Origin: JAHFOW01 sp964370795
Lineage (GTDB): Bacteria > Planctomycetota > Brocadiia > Brocadiales > Brocadiaceae
Reading direction: 5' to 3'
Assembly (NCBI GenBank): GCA_964370795.1
Contig: CAYJME010000003.1
Location: 1 to 42,926 of the forward strand
DNA length: 42,926 nucleotides
The stretch's first letter is position 1. Each line of letters opens with the position of its first letter. Below, in pieces: positions 23,483 to 31,841 of the stretch. The position numbers and the translations under genes were made by a program. The notes beneath the pieces were generated by a model. The model made no database searches. It was not told the origin of the DNA and saw nothing but the letters and a program-made list of their open reading frames with translations.

Positions 23483-24955
23483 ATGATTTTCACAAAAGAG
23501 TCTTTAAAAGAACTTATCTTTAACAAGCTCAGAGATTATAAGCTTATTATCGTATCCAACCGCGAGCCTTACATCCATAATTATATGGGTGAAGAGATTA
23601 AATATATCATGCCGGCAAGCGGTATGGTAACGGCGCTAGACCCTATTATTCGGGCAGAAGGAGGAACATGGGTTGCATATGGGAGTGGAGATGCCGATAG
23701 GGAAGTCGTAGATAGTAAAGATCGTATTGCAGTTCCTCCCGATAATCCACGGTACACCCTTCGAAGGGTTTGGCTTACGCGTGAAGAAGAAGAAAGGTAT
23801 TATTATGGTTTTTCCAACGAAGCACTATGGCCACTTTGCCATATCGTGTATGTCAAGCCTCAATTTAACGAGGCTGATTGGCAAGTTTACAAATCAGTAA
23901 ATCAAAAATTTGCCAATGTCATACGGGAAGAGGTTGGTAATGAAAAGGCATTCGTTTTTATACAAGACTATCATTTTGCATTATTACCAAAGATGCTCAA
24001 AGAAAGCCAGCCTGATTTACTTGTAGCACAGTTCTGGCATATTCCCTGGCCAAACAGGGAGGCATTTCGGATATGTCCATGGGGTCAAGAGATTCTGGAA
24101 GGACTCCTGGGAAACGATCTCCTGGGATTTCACGTGCAATATCACTGTAACAACTTTCTCGATACGGTAGACAGAAATCTGGAGTCAAGGGTGGATTATG
24201 GAAAATTTACTGCCACAAAAGGCGGCAAGACAACACATGTCCGCCCATTTCCGATCAGTATTGACTATGATGAATTAAACTCACAAGCCCAGAGCAAAGA
24301 AGTGGAATATGAAATGGCTCGTATAAAACGGGAACTCGGTTTAAAAGGACAAATCATAGGTGTCGGTTTAGACCGGGTTGATTATACCAAAGGCCTTCCT
24401 GAGCGATTTAAGGGTGTTGATAAATTCCTTGAAAAATACCCTGAATACAGAAACAAATTTACCTTTATACAAGCAGGCAACATCAGCCGTATTCATATTG
24501 ATGACTACCGTGATTACAATGATAAGATATACGACCTTATGGTCGAGATTAACCATAAATATCATAGCGGAAGATGGACGCCGATACGATTATTAAAATC
24601 GCATTTTAATCGGGTCAGTGTGCAGGCTTTATATCGTTTGGCAGATATCTGTATTGTCAGTTCATTGCATGACGGGATGAATCTGGTTGCGAAGGAGTTT
24701 GTCGCTTCTCGCATCGATGAATCTGGTGTATTGCTTCTGAGCCGATTTACTGGTGCAGCCGAAGAACTCACCGGATGTATACAAATTAACCCGTATGCTA
24801 TTGATACTTTTGCAGAATCTATCAAGAACGCCATTGAGATGCCTGCTGACGAAAAGAAGAAAAGGATGCAACGTCTCAGGGAACAGGTACATGAACATAA
24901 TGTATACAACTGGGGGCAAAGTATCGTAAATGAATTAATCAAATTACAACAATGA
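23483..24955 (+). CDS. otsA: Trehalose-6-phosphate synthase (GT20)
   Basis: This 490-residue cytoplasmic retaining glycosyltransferase joins a nucleotide-glucose to glucose-6-phosphate. GT20 features include LIIVSNREPY near the N-terminus, FIQDYHFALLPKML, WHIPWPNREAF, GLDRVDYTKGLPERF and SSLHDGMNLVAKEF. GGAGG at 23473-23477 precedes ATG 23483. The stop overlaps the otsB start by 4 nt (ATGA). A glucosylglycerol-phosphate synthase is the nearest alternative in this family, but the adjacent phosphatase and four further trehalose genes favour trehalose. Confidence 0.9.
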   Translation: MIFTKESLKELIFNKLRDYKLIIVSNREPYIHNYMGEEIKYIMPASGMVTALDPIIRAEGGTWVAYGSGDADREVVDSKDRIAVPPDNPRYTLRRVWLTREEEERYYYGFSNEALWPLCHIVYVKPQFNEADWQVYKSVNQKFANVIREEVGNEKAFVFIQDYHFALLPKMLKESQPDLLVAQFWHIPWPNREAFRICPWGQEILEGLLGNDLLGFHVQYHCNNFLDTVDRNLESRVDYGKFTATKGGKTTHVRPFPISIDYDELNSQAQSKEVEYEMARIKRELGLKGQIIGVGLDRVDYTKGLPERFKGVDKFLEKYPEYRNKFTFIQAGNISRIHIDDYRDYNDKIYDLMVEINHKYHSGRWTPIRLLKSHFNRVSVQALYRLADICIVSSLHDGMNLVAKEFVASRIDESGVLLLSRFTGAAEELTGCIQINPYAIDTFAESIKNAIEMPADEKKKRMQRLREQVHEHNVYNWGQSIVNELIKLQQ

Positions 24956-25776
24956 AATACTTATTTGAAAATATTCACTCTATTAATAAACTTCTCCGGG
25001 ACAGTAAAAGAATAATTCTTTTAACTGATTACGATGGCACGTTAACACCCATTCGGGAATCTCCGGACCTCGCGGTCATTTCTGAAGAAGTTCGGAAACT
25101 ATTGGTACAATTCTCTTCTTGCAATACGTTTTTTTTGGGTATAATTACCGGGCGTTCCCTTAAGCAGATAAAAAAATTGGTTCATATTCAGAAAATATTC
25201 TATGCTGCCAACCACGGTATAGAGCTGGAAGGACCGGATATACGTTTTACCAGCCCTGAAGCAAAAAAGTCACGCGGTATTCTTTGTCATATTTATAAGC
25301 GTCTCTTTAAATCCTTAAGACATGTAGCCGGAATGAGCATTGAGGATAAACGACTTTCCATAAGTTTGCATTATCGTTTAGTCAAAAACGCAGATGATGT
25401 GGAATACCTAAGCAAGACTCTCCATAGTATTGTAAAACCTTTTTTGGACAGAAAAATGCTCTTCCTGAGCACTGGGAAGATGGTCTATGAGATTCGCCCA
25501 CCGGTGAAGTGGAATAAGGCCAGTGCAATTCAATGGTTATTAACACATTATTTTCCGTTAGAATTCAGCGCAGAGGCCCTTCTTATCTATATGGGCGATG
25601 ATAAGGCGGATATTGAGGTGTTTGATAGTCTAAAGGGAAAGGGACTCACGGTCTTTGTGGGAAAACCATCGGATACATCCGCGGCTGATTACTATGTCAA
25701 CTCCCCCGAAGAGGTAAAGGTATTTTTAGAACATCTTTACGAACAGAAGCATGAGGTTCATAATGAATGCCCTTAA
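24952..25776 (+). CDS. otsB: Trehalose-6-phosphate phosphatase
   Basis: This HAD-superfamily enzyme of 274 residues removes phosphate from trehalose-6-phosphate. HAD motif I is LLTDYDGTLTPI (about 24-35), GIITGRSLKQI is motif II-like, and the acidic motif IV is YMGDDKADIEVF. The cap region NHGIELEGPD is typical of OtsB. It is coupled to otsA by an ATGA overlap, and its 3' end overlaps the DUF5752 gene. Confidence 0.92.
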   Translation: MKYLFENIHSINKLLRDSKRIILLTDYDGTLTPIRESPDLAVISEEVRKLLVQFSSCNTFFLGIITGRSLKQIKKLVHIQKIFYAANHGIELEGPDIRFTSPEAKKSRGILCHIYKRLFKSLRHVAGMSIEDKRLSISLHYRLVKNADDVEYLSKTLHSIVKPFLDRKMLFLSTGKMVYEIRPPVKWNKASAIQWLLTHYFPLEFSAEALLIYMGDDKADIEVFDSLKGKGLTVFVGKPSDTSAADYYVNSPEEVKVFLEHLYEQKHEVHNECP

Positions 25777-26494
25777 TAAAGCAAAGGAGCCTTTTAAATT
25801 TTGTACACAACTCCATATACCGGAACTGACGGGATTAAAGGCTGCAAATCTGCAAGAGTTGATCGACCTCATTAAAGCGGTTCCTGATTCTGTTATTTAT
25901 CACCATACCCACCGCTTTCTCCAGCAGCATCAATATCTCTCCCCGGAACCTCCAAACGACTTTGCTTATTGGATTACGGGCATATTAGGAGAAGAGGAAC
26001 TTGGGGAGGATGTGTATAGTATCGATACCATTCAATATACAACCATTCGTGAACTTCGGGACGAGATCATTCGTACCATAGAGAATTATCTTGTGAAACA
26101 CCCCCGTTCGCTTCAAAAGTTTGCAACACCCGGAGAGGAGTTCCATTTTGTAAAATCGGTTAGCTTTGTCTTTCAGACGCCCTATACAGCCTCAGACCTC
26201 AAGGAATTTCAGGCGGTGCTACAACGGGTGACTATTAATTCAATATACTTTCACATGTTTGAGGCCAGGCTTCGCATTGGGCATGGTACAAATGACTTTT
26301 CCCTGTGGCTTGAAGACAGCCTGTCAGAAAAGAAACTGGCAAATAAAATCGCCGCCCTCGATCCATATACCCATACTATGGAAAATCTCCGAAATACTCT
26401 TATAAAACTCATAGAAAAACGGATTGTTGAGTATATGGAGAAGCCTCCCGATATAAAGACGGTTCTTCCTAACCCGAACAAGTCGGAAGAGTAA
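25763..26494 (+). CDS. DUF5752-family protein
   Basis: The protein has 243 residues from ATG 25763 (ATG 25751 is a possible longer start). It has two related halves of about 110 residues: one with FKFCTQLHIPELTGLKAAN, HHTHRFLQQHQ and DFAYWITGILGEEELGE; the other with SVSFVFQTPYTASDLKEFQ, FHMFEARLRIG and DFSLWLEDSLSEKKLA. No catalytic motif is evident. It overlaps otsB by 14 nt, so it is expressed with the trehalose genes. A regulatory or sugar-binding role is possible; function unknown. Confidence 0.7.
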   Translation: MNALNKAKEPFKFCTQLHIPELTGLKAANLQELIDLIKAVPDSVIYHHTHRFLQQHQYLSPEPPNDFAYWITGILGEEELGEDVYSIDTIQYTTIRELRDEIIRTIENYLVKHPRSLQKFATPGEEFHFVKSVSFVFQTPYTASDLKEFQAVLQRVTINSIYFHMFEARLRIGHGTNDFSLWLEDSLSEKKLANKIAALDPYTHTMENLRNTLIKLIEKRIVEYMEKPPDIKTVLPNPNKSEE

Positions 26495-26525
26495 ACCAGG
26501 AAAAATCTGTAGCATCTAAGAAAAT

Positions 26526-26590
26526 CAGGAATATCAGGAAGGGTGTTTTATAAGAATTATTTTTTTATCATTCCTGCCATTCCTGTTTTT
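26526..26590 (+). terminator. Terminator-like hairpin after the otsAB-DUF5752 operon
   Basis: CAGGAATATCAGGAA (26526-26540) and TTCCTGCCATTCCTG (26571-26585) are inverted copies with two mismatches, followed by five T (26586-26590). The loop of about 30 nt is long for a terminator, so it could also be a repeat. It would separate otsAB transcription from the cytochrome-treT part. Confidence 0.55.
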
Positions 26591-26641
26591 CCTTAAATGT
26601 TTTTTTGCTAAAAATGCACTTAACAAGAAAGGAGTAGCACG

Positions 26642-26677
26642 ATGAAAGTACTTGGTGTTTCAGGTTCTCCTGTATGA
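26642..26677 (+). pseudogene. N-terminal scrap of a flavodoxin-fold reductase gene
   Basis: After a strong AAGGAG site (26630-26635), ATG 26642 begins MKVLGVSGSPV and stops at once (TGA 26675-26677). MKVLGxSGSPR is the hallmark start of NADPH-dependent FMN reductase / iron-sulfur flavoproteins. The rest of the gene is missing. The next 110 nt show no recognisable coding sequence. Confidence 0.45.
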
Positions 26678-26789
26678 GTGAAAGAAGAAGATTATCTTTA
26701 ATTGATGTTTATTTACTTTCTTATGAACGCCATAGTCTGGTGGGCCATTTCCTGCTGAAAATCTGATTTGTACTTTTTGTAAAATAAAA

Positions 26790-26987
26790 ATGGGGAAAAA
26801 GGTGGCCTTGCAATCAGTAATTACCTGTCCAAATTGTGGGCACAAGAAGGAAGAGACGATGCCTACAGATGCCTGCCAGTATTTTTATGAATGTGAAAAC
26901 TGTAAATCGCGATTAAGACCAAAAAAAGGCCATTGCTGCGTATTCTGTTCATATGGTACTGTTCCATGTCCACCAATACAAAAGTAA
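26790..26987 (+). CDS. Small Cys-rich protein with GxCCVxCSYGxxxCPPxQ signature
   Basis: This 65-residue protein has a first knuckle CPNCGHKK, a second CENCKSRL, then GHCCVFCSYGTVPCPPIQ at the C-terminus. This signature marks a small conserved family seen in many bacteria, probably metal-binding and of unknown function. The ATG 26790 start lacks an obvious ribosome-binding site. It precedes the multiheme cytochrome gene by about 60 nt, in the same direction. Confidence 0.7.
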   Translation: MGKKVALQSVITCPNCGHKKEETMPTDACQYFYECENCKSRLRPKKGHCCVFCSYGTVPCPPIQK

Positions 26988-27050
26988 CGAACATGGAGTT
27001 AATTTACTGTTAAATTGTACCTGAACGAAATGAGAACGAAGGGAAAATAC

Positions 27051-29442
27051 ATGATCAAAAAAAATTTAATCTTAATAGTAGTTGCTGCTATTTTTGGTGG
27101 TTTGATTGGAGGATGTAGTAGAGGCTTAAACTTACGCAACAATATGAGTTCTTCCCATGTAAATACCATGACACAAGGCACAGAATCAACAGAAGAAAAA
27201 GGATGTCTATCGTGTCATAATGGTATCGAAACCATCAATGATAGAATGCAGCCATTTCTCTTGAGCTTTGCTAAACAAAAATATAAGAGAGGTAAGGGAT
27301 ATGAATGTGCTATTTGCCATGAAGGAAATCCGACATCCGATGAAAAAGAAGAAGCCCATAACAACCTCATTCCAAACCCATCCAGCATGTGGGTACTTCA
27401 TGAAGGAAAGGGGTGTGCCAAATGCCACGATAGCAAAGGGAGCATAACTACCCTCATGGGGAAACCCCTCAGCCAACCTGTGGGTGGAGAGCTTATGTCC
27501 GAGCAGCTCCTTTCATCAGAACCTTCCGGGGTATTAGGAATTGACTATACCTATAGAATGTCGACGTCTCTACATTCCCTGATGACAGGGATAGCAAGTA
27601 AAGCGCTCTCTTCAAATGGAGTTACACCAAAAGGGACATTTCAATACGGTAACTTTGATATGATAGACACTGATGGCCAGATTCCAAGAGTTGGTTCTGA
27701 GAAATACAAGGAATGGGTTGATACTGCAATAAAATCCGGATTCCTGCGAATACTCGATAAGGTGGACGAAATCCCTGACTATAAAAAAGGTGTTAATCTC
27801 TTCAATGCAGAGGAAAAGGCAGGCTTTTCAGATACCTATAGAAAACAATGTGCAAGGTGTCATGTTTGGGGAGAAGGAAGGAACAAACGGGGAGATTTAC
27901 GTGCCTCCGGATGTGCCTCATGCCATGTGCTTTATGGAAATGATGGTAAATATGAAGGTAATGACCCAACGATCAAAAATACCGAAACCCGTCCGCATCC
28001 GTTAAAACATCGTATCTCCACAGCCATTCCTGCCGCCCAGTGCACCCATTGCCATACACGNNNNNNNNNNGGGGAGAAGAATAGGGACTACCTTTGTGGG
28101 GATGTTTGAATATGATTATATAAAAGATGGAGAAGCGTCACCTTTTGATGAAAATGCTAAACCACAGGAACCCCTGTTTACAAAGGAGTATTTGCACGTA
28201 AGAAAAGACGTACACTTTGAAAGAGGCATGCAGTGTGCCGACTGCCACACATCAATAGACGTGCACGGTGATGGCAATATCTACCCCGCAACAGTCTATC
28301 AGGTGGAGATTACCTGCTATGATTGTCATGGCACACCCGAAAAATATCCCTGGGAACTTTCTGTGGGATATGGCACACCGGTAACCCTGGAAGGTGCTAG
28401 AGGGCTATTCAGGGGTGGAATCAGAGACTATCTCCTCACATCAAGGGGTAATGTGAAGGCAAATTGGATAAAGGAAGAAGAAAAGGCATACGTGGTGAGT
28501 AAGTATACGGGCAAAAAACACGAAATACCTTTACTCAAGGATATAACGTTACACGACACCTTCAAAACCCAACAGGGCAAGGTCGCCATGTCAACGATTC
28601 ACAAACATATAGAAAAGCTGGAATGTTACGCCTGTCATGCAACGTGGGCTCCCCAGTGTTTTGGATGCCACATGCAATATGATAGAAGGACAAAAGGTAC
28701 GGACTGGATAGCGACGTCCAAGAAAGTAAATCCCACAACAGGCAGACAAACAGTAACTGAAGATTCTGGTGACTTGTCTCTTGAAAACAGGTCGTTTATG
28801 CGGTGGGAAAGCCCAATACTGGGAATCAATTTAAGGGGGAAGGTCTCCCCCCTTGCTCCGGGCTGTCAGGTCTTTTATACCTTTATTGATGAAAAGGGGG
28901 ATATTAAGGCACTCAATAAACATTATACCACTTCCACGGGTCACAATTCCCCTACATTAGCCCCTATAAACCCCCATGCGACCAGTCTTGTTGCAAGAAC
29001 CTGTGAGGATTGTCACACAAACCCCAAGTCCATAGGGTATGGTACAGGGAATTCCAGGAGTGCAGGAAGGCTCATGGGTGATAAACCCCTGTTCCAGGAC
29101 TTGTCATCAGGTGTATACGGAGATATTCCCGATATAAAAACCGGGAGGTGGCAAACCCCAAAGATAGAAGATTTTCCCTATGCGCTGGATCAACTGGTTG
29201 TAAGAAGCGGAAAACAGATACAAAATATGCCACTCCCCGAAGACAGGCCGTTAAATCAGGAAGAGAGAAATCTTGTCGAAAGAGAAGGTTTATGTATAGG
29301 ATGTCATCGGCATTACGGAACTCCGGAATGGGAAACCATAGTAAAGAAGTATGGAAAAGCGGAGACTGCCGAACAACACGAGAAGATGGTCTCGGAGGCT
29401 TCGAAATGCTTGATGGAAAAAATATTGAAGGATAAGGAATAA
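27051..29442 (+). CDS. 12-heme cytochrome c lipoprotein, interrupted by an N run
   Basis: ATG 27051 (GAAGGGA upstream) starts a lipoprotein signal (GGLIGGC). Twelve CXXCH motifs follow: CLSCH, CAICH, CAKCH, CARCH, CASCH, CTHCH before the N run and CADCH, CYDCH, CYACH, CFGCH, CEDCH, CIGCH after it. The Ns at 28061-28070 break the frame, but deleting them gives CTHCHTRGRRIGTTFVG in one continuous frame of exactly 794 codons. I therefore annotate one gene. It should be an envelope electron-transfer protein with unknown partners. Its stop overlaps the treT start by 1 nt, so it sits inside the trehalose operon. Confidence 0.85.
28061..28070. other. Run of 10 undetermined bases
   Basis: Ten Ns mark an assembly join inside the cytochrome gene. 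Reading frames on the two sides agree only if the true missing length is zero or a multiple of three, so 10 is a placeholder size. Confidence 0.95.
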
Positions 29443-30665
29443 TGTCGAAAATTGCAGATTATGAACTTATCGTCGGTGCTCATACCGTTGAAGAATTGCG
29501 ATTGTTAGCAGGCAAGCTTCAGGGGAAGGTTATCCAGAATATCAACTCAACCGCTGTCGGAGGCGGCGTTGCAGAAATCCTCAATCGCATAGTGCCTTTG
29601 TTGCAGGAATTAGGGGTAGATGCCCGATGGGACTTCATCAAGGGTGGCGAAAATTTCTTTAATGTCACAAAGAAATTCCACAATGCCTTACACGGTAAGT
29701 CGGAAGAAATTACTCCACAAATGTTCGAAATATTCATGGAGACAAGCCAGAGAAACATTGACGAAGTCAAGATTTGTGGGGACATTATGTTTATCCATGA
29801 TCCTCAACCAATTGCATTAATTAAGAAGAAGGCATCTATGCAAGGCAGCAAGTGGGTGTGGCGATGCCACATAGACGTCTCAGCACCCAACAAGCAGGTA
29901 TGGGATTTTTTGACGCTATTTATCCACCAATACGATGGTACTGTTTTTTCTGCCCCCGGATTTTCACAGCCCCTACCCGACCGACAAATTCTGATATCAA
30001 CATCAATTGATCACCAGATTGATAAGAACAAGGAACTGTCACAGGAAATAATTGATAAAGTTTTAGAAAAATATCATATCCCTCATGATAAGCCCATTAT
30101 TACTCAAATCTCACGGTTTGACTATTTAAAAGACCCTGTTGGCGTTATTGAGGCATATCGTTTAGTAAAGAAACATATTGACTGTCAACTCATTATTGCA
30201 GGTGGGACGGCAACAGACGACCCCGAATCCACCAGGGTCTTTGCGGAGACGCAGGAAGCGGCCGGAAATGACGCCGATATCCACATCCTTCCGATTCCTT
30301 CGGGCAGTGATATAGAAATCAATGCCATTCAAAGGGCATCTAATGTTATCGTGCAAAAATCACTGCGGGAGGGATTTGGACTCACGGTAACTGAGGCGTT
30401 ATGGAAGGCAAAGCCTGTTGTTGCATCGAGTACCGGTGGAATTCCATTACAAGTTAAACACAAACATAGCGGTCTTTTATGCCATAGTGTTTCTGGCGCT
30501 GCTTACGCTATCAAACAATTGTTAAGTAGCCCGGAATATGCCAAAAGACTCGGTGAAAATGGCCGGGAACACATCAAGCAAAACTTCCTCCTTACTCGCC
30601 ATTTAAAGGATTATATGCTTTTGTTCCTTTGCATGTACCATCCTGAAGATATTGTTTATTTATAA
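29442..30665 (+). CDS. treT: Trehalose glycosyltransferring synthase (GT4)
   Basis: This 407-residue GT4 enzyme makes trehalose from nucleotide-glucose and glucose, reversibly. TreT-like features are INSTAVGGGVAEILNRIVP at the N-terminus, WRCHIDVSAPN, the central ISRFDYLKDPVGVIEAY and the GT4 E-x7-E region SLREGFGLTVTEALWKAKP. Start ATG 29442 shares one base with the stop of the cytochrome gene (TAATG), so translation is coupled. A related GT4 sucrose-type enzyme is a lesser alternative; context supports TreT. Confidence 0.88.
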   Translation: MSKIADYELIVGAHTVEELRLLAGKLQGKVIQNINSTAVGGGVAEILNRIVPLLQELGVDARWDFIKGGENFFNVTKKFHNALHGKSEEITPQMFEIFMETSQRNIDEVKICGDIMFIHDPQPIALIKKKASMQGSKWVWRCHIDVSAPNKQVWDFLTLFIHQYDGTVFSAPGFSQPLPDRQILISTSIDHQIDKNKELSQEIIDKVLEKYHIPHDKPIITQISRFDYLKDPVGVIEAYRLVKKHIDCQLIIAGGTATDDPESTRVFAETQEAAGNDADIHILPIPSGSDIEINAIQRASNVIVQKSLREGFGLTVTEALWKAKPVVASSTGGIPLQVKHKHSGLLCHSVSGAAYAIKQLLSSPEYAKRLGENGREHIKQNFLLTRHLKDYMLLFLCMYHPEDIVYL

Positions 30666-30761
30666 TACGTCTAAAAGTTAGTTAGTCTTTATAGATGTTA
30701 TATGGAATCCCTCAGAAGTGAGAACTGGTATCGATTGAGAAATATATACGGTTGAAAAATT

Positions 30762-31841
30762 ATGATAATGAAAACAATGAAATATTTTTCCATGTACACC
30801 ATTTTAGTCATATATCATCTTTTTGCTGTAAGTGTTGTCGTTGCAGATAAGTGGAGTCTGGAAGACAGTCCCTTAAAGAGTGGATGGGGGTTGGAGGAAC
30901 AAACCATAAAAAATGAGTGGGGATTGGAAGAACAGACACCAAAGCATGATAAAAGTGATAGCATCATACTGCATTATGATGGAAAGACATGGGATTGTGT
31001 CTTTAATGGACATGGTGTGTGGCTTAATGCTATCTATGGGTTTGATTGGAATGATATCTTTGCTGTTGGTGATAACGGTGTAATTCTCCATTATGATGGG
31101 CAGGCATGGATTAAACAAGAAAGCAACGCTACCTACAGGCTCAATAGGGTTTGGGGTAGCAGCCATGATAATGTTTATGTTTCAGGAGACCATGGTACTA
31201 TCCTTCATTACAATGGCAAGAAATGGAACAAATACAATGTAATGACCAACAATTGGCTAACCAATACCTGGGGCCTTAATGAAAAATATATATTTGTTGT
31301 AGGCGCTTTAGGAAAGATATTGCATTATGATGGGAAAAAATGGAAGGATCAAAATAGCGGCACCACCAACTGGCTTTATGGTATTAGTGGCAACAGTACG
31401 GATAATGTCTATGCTGTAGGAGATTATGGGACTGTACTTAAGTATAATGGAAAGGAATGGAAGCGGTCTGTTTTAAATACGAATAAAAGACTTACGAGTG
31501 TTTGTGTGATAGACTCAAAAAATGTATTTGCGGTGGGTGCAGATGGCCTAATCCTTCATTACGACGGAATAAATTGGATACGGGAGAGAAGCGGCACGAA
31601 TAACTGGCTTAGAAGGATATGGGGTATTGATAGTAACAATATCTTCACGGTGGGAGACTGCGGAACTATACTTTATTACGATGGCACAAAATGGAATAAA
31701 CAAAAAAGTGGTACAAGCTATTTATTGTTTGAGATATGGGGCAATAAAAAAGATAACGTATACGCGGTTGGGATTAATTCCAACAGTCACTATGATCATC
31801 TTTTGGGTGTAGCACATAGCACATGGCACAAAATGAAATGA
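30762..31841 (+). CDS. Secreted seven-repeat propeller-like protein
   Basis: This 359-residue protein has an N-terminal signal segment (MYTILVIYHLFAVSVVVA), a short double repeat (WGLEEQT) and then seven units of about 40 residues of the form ILHYDGKKW ... NVYAVGDYG. The pattern resembles secreted BNR/YCF48-like propellers. A seven-bladed disc is likely. Its stop TGA overlaps the treZ start (ATGA), so it is translated in step with a cytoplasmic trehalose enzyme even though it is exported. Function unknown. Confidence 0.65.
   Translation: MIMKTMKYFSMYTILVIYHLFAVSVVVADKWSLEDSPLKSGWGLEEQTIKNEWGLEEQTPKHDKSDSIILHYDGKTWDCVFNGHGVWLNAIYGFDWNDIFAVGDNGVILHYDGQAWIKQESNATYRLNRVWGSSHDNVYVSGDHGTILHYNGKKWNKYNVMTNNWLTNTWGLNEKYIFVVGALGKILHYDGKKWKDQNSGTTNWLYGISGNSTDNVYAVGDYGTVLKYNGKEWKRSVLNTNKRLTSVCVIDSKNVFAVGADGLILHYDGINWIRERSGTNNWLRRIWGIDSNNIFTVGDCGTILYYDGTKWNKQKSGTSYLLFEIWGNKKDNVYAVGINSNSHYDHLLGVAHSTWHKMK

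Noticed and set aside
23483..24955. Glucosylglycerol-phosphate synthase instead of OtsA
   Set aside because: It is the same fold family, but a trehalose-phosphatase follows with a 4-nt overlap and the locus is full of trehalose genes. The alternative is kept as minor.
28071..28109. Cytochrome gene ending shortly after the N run
   Set aside because: The stop appears only because ten Ns shift the frame. The other frame continues the cytochrome with six more heme motifs.
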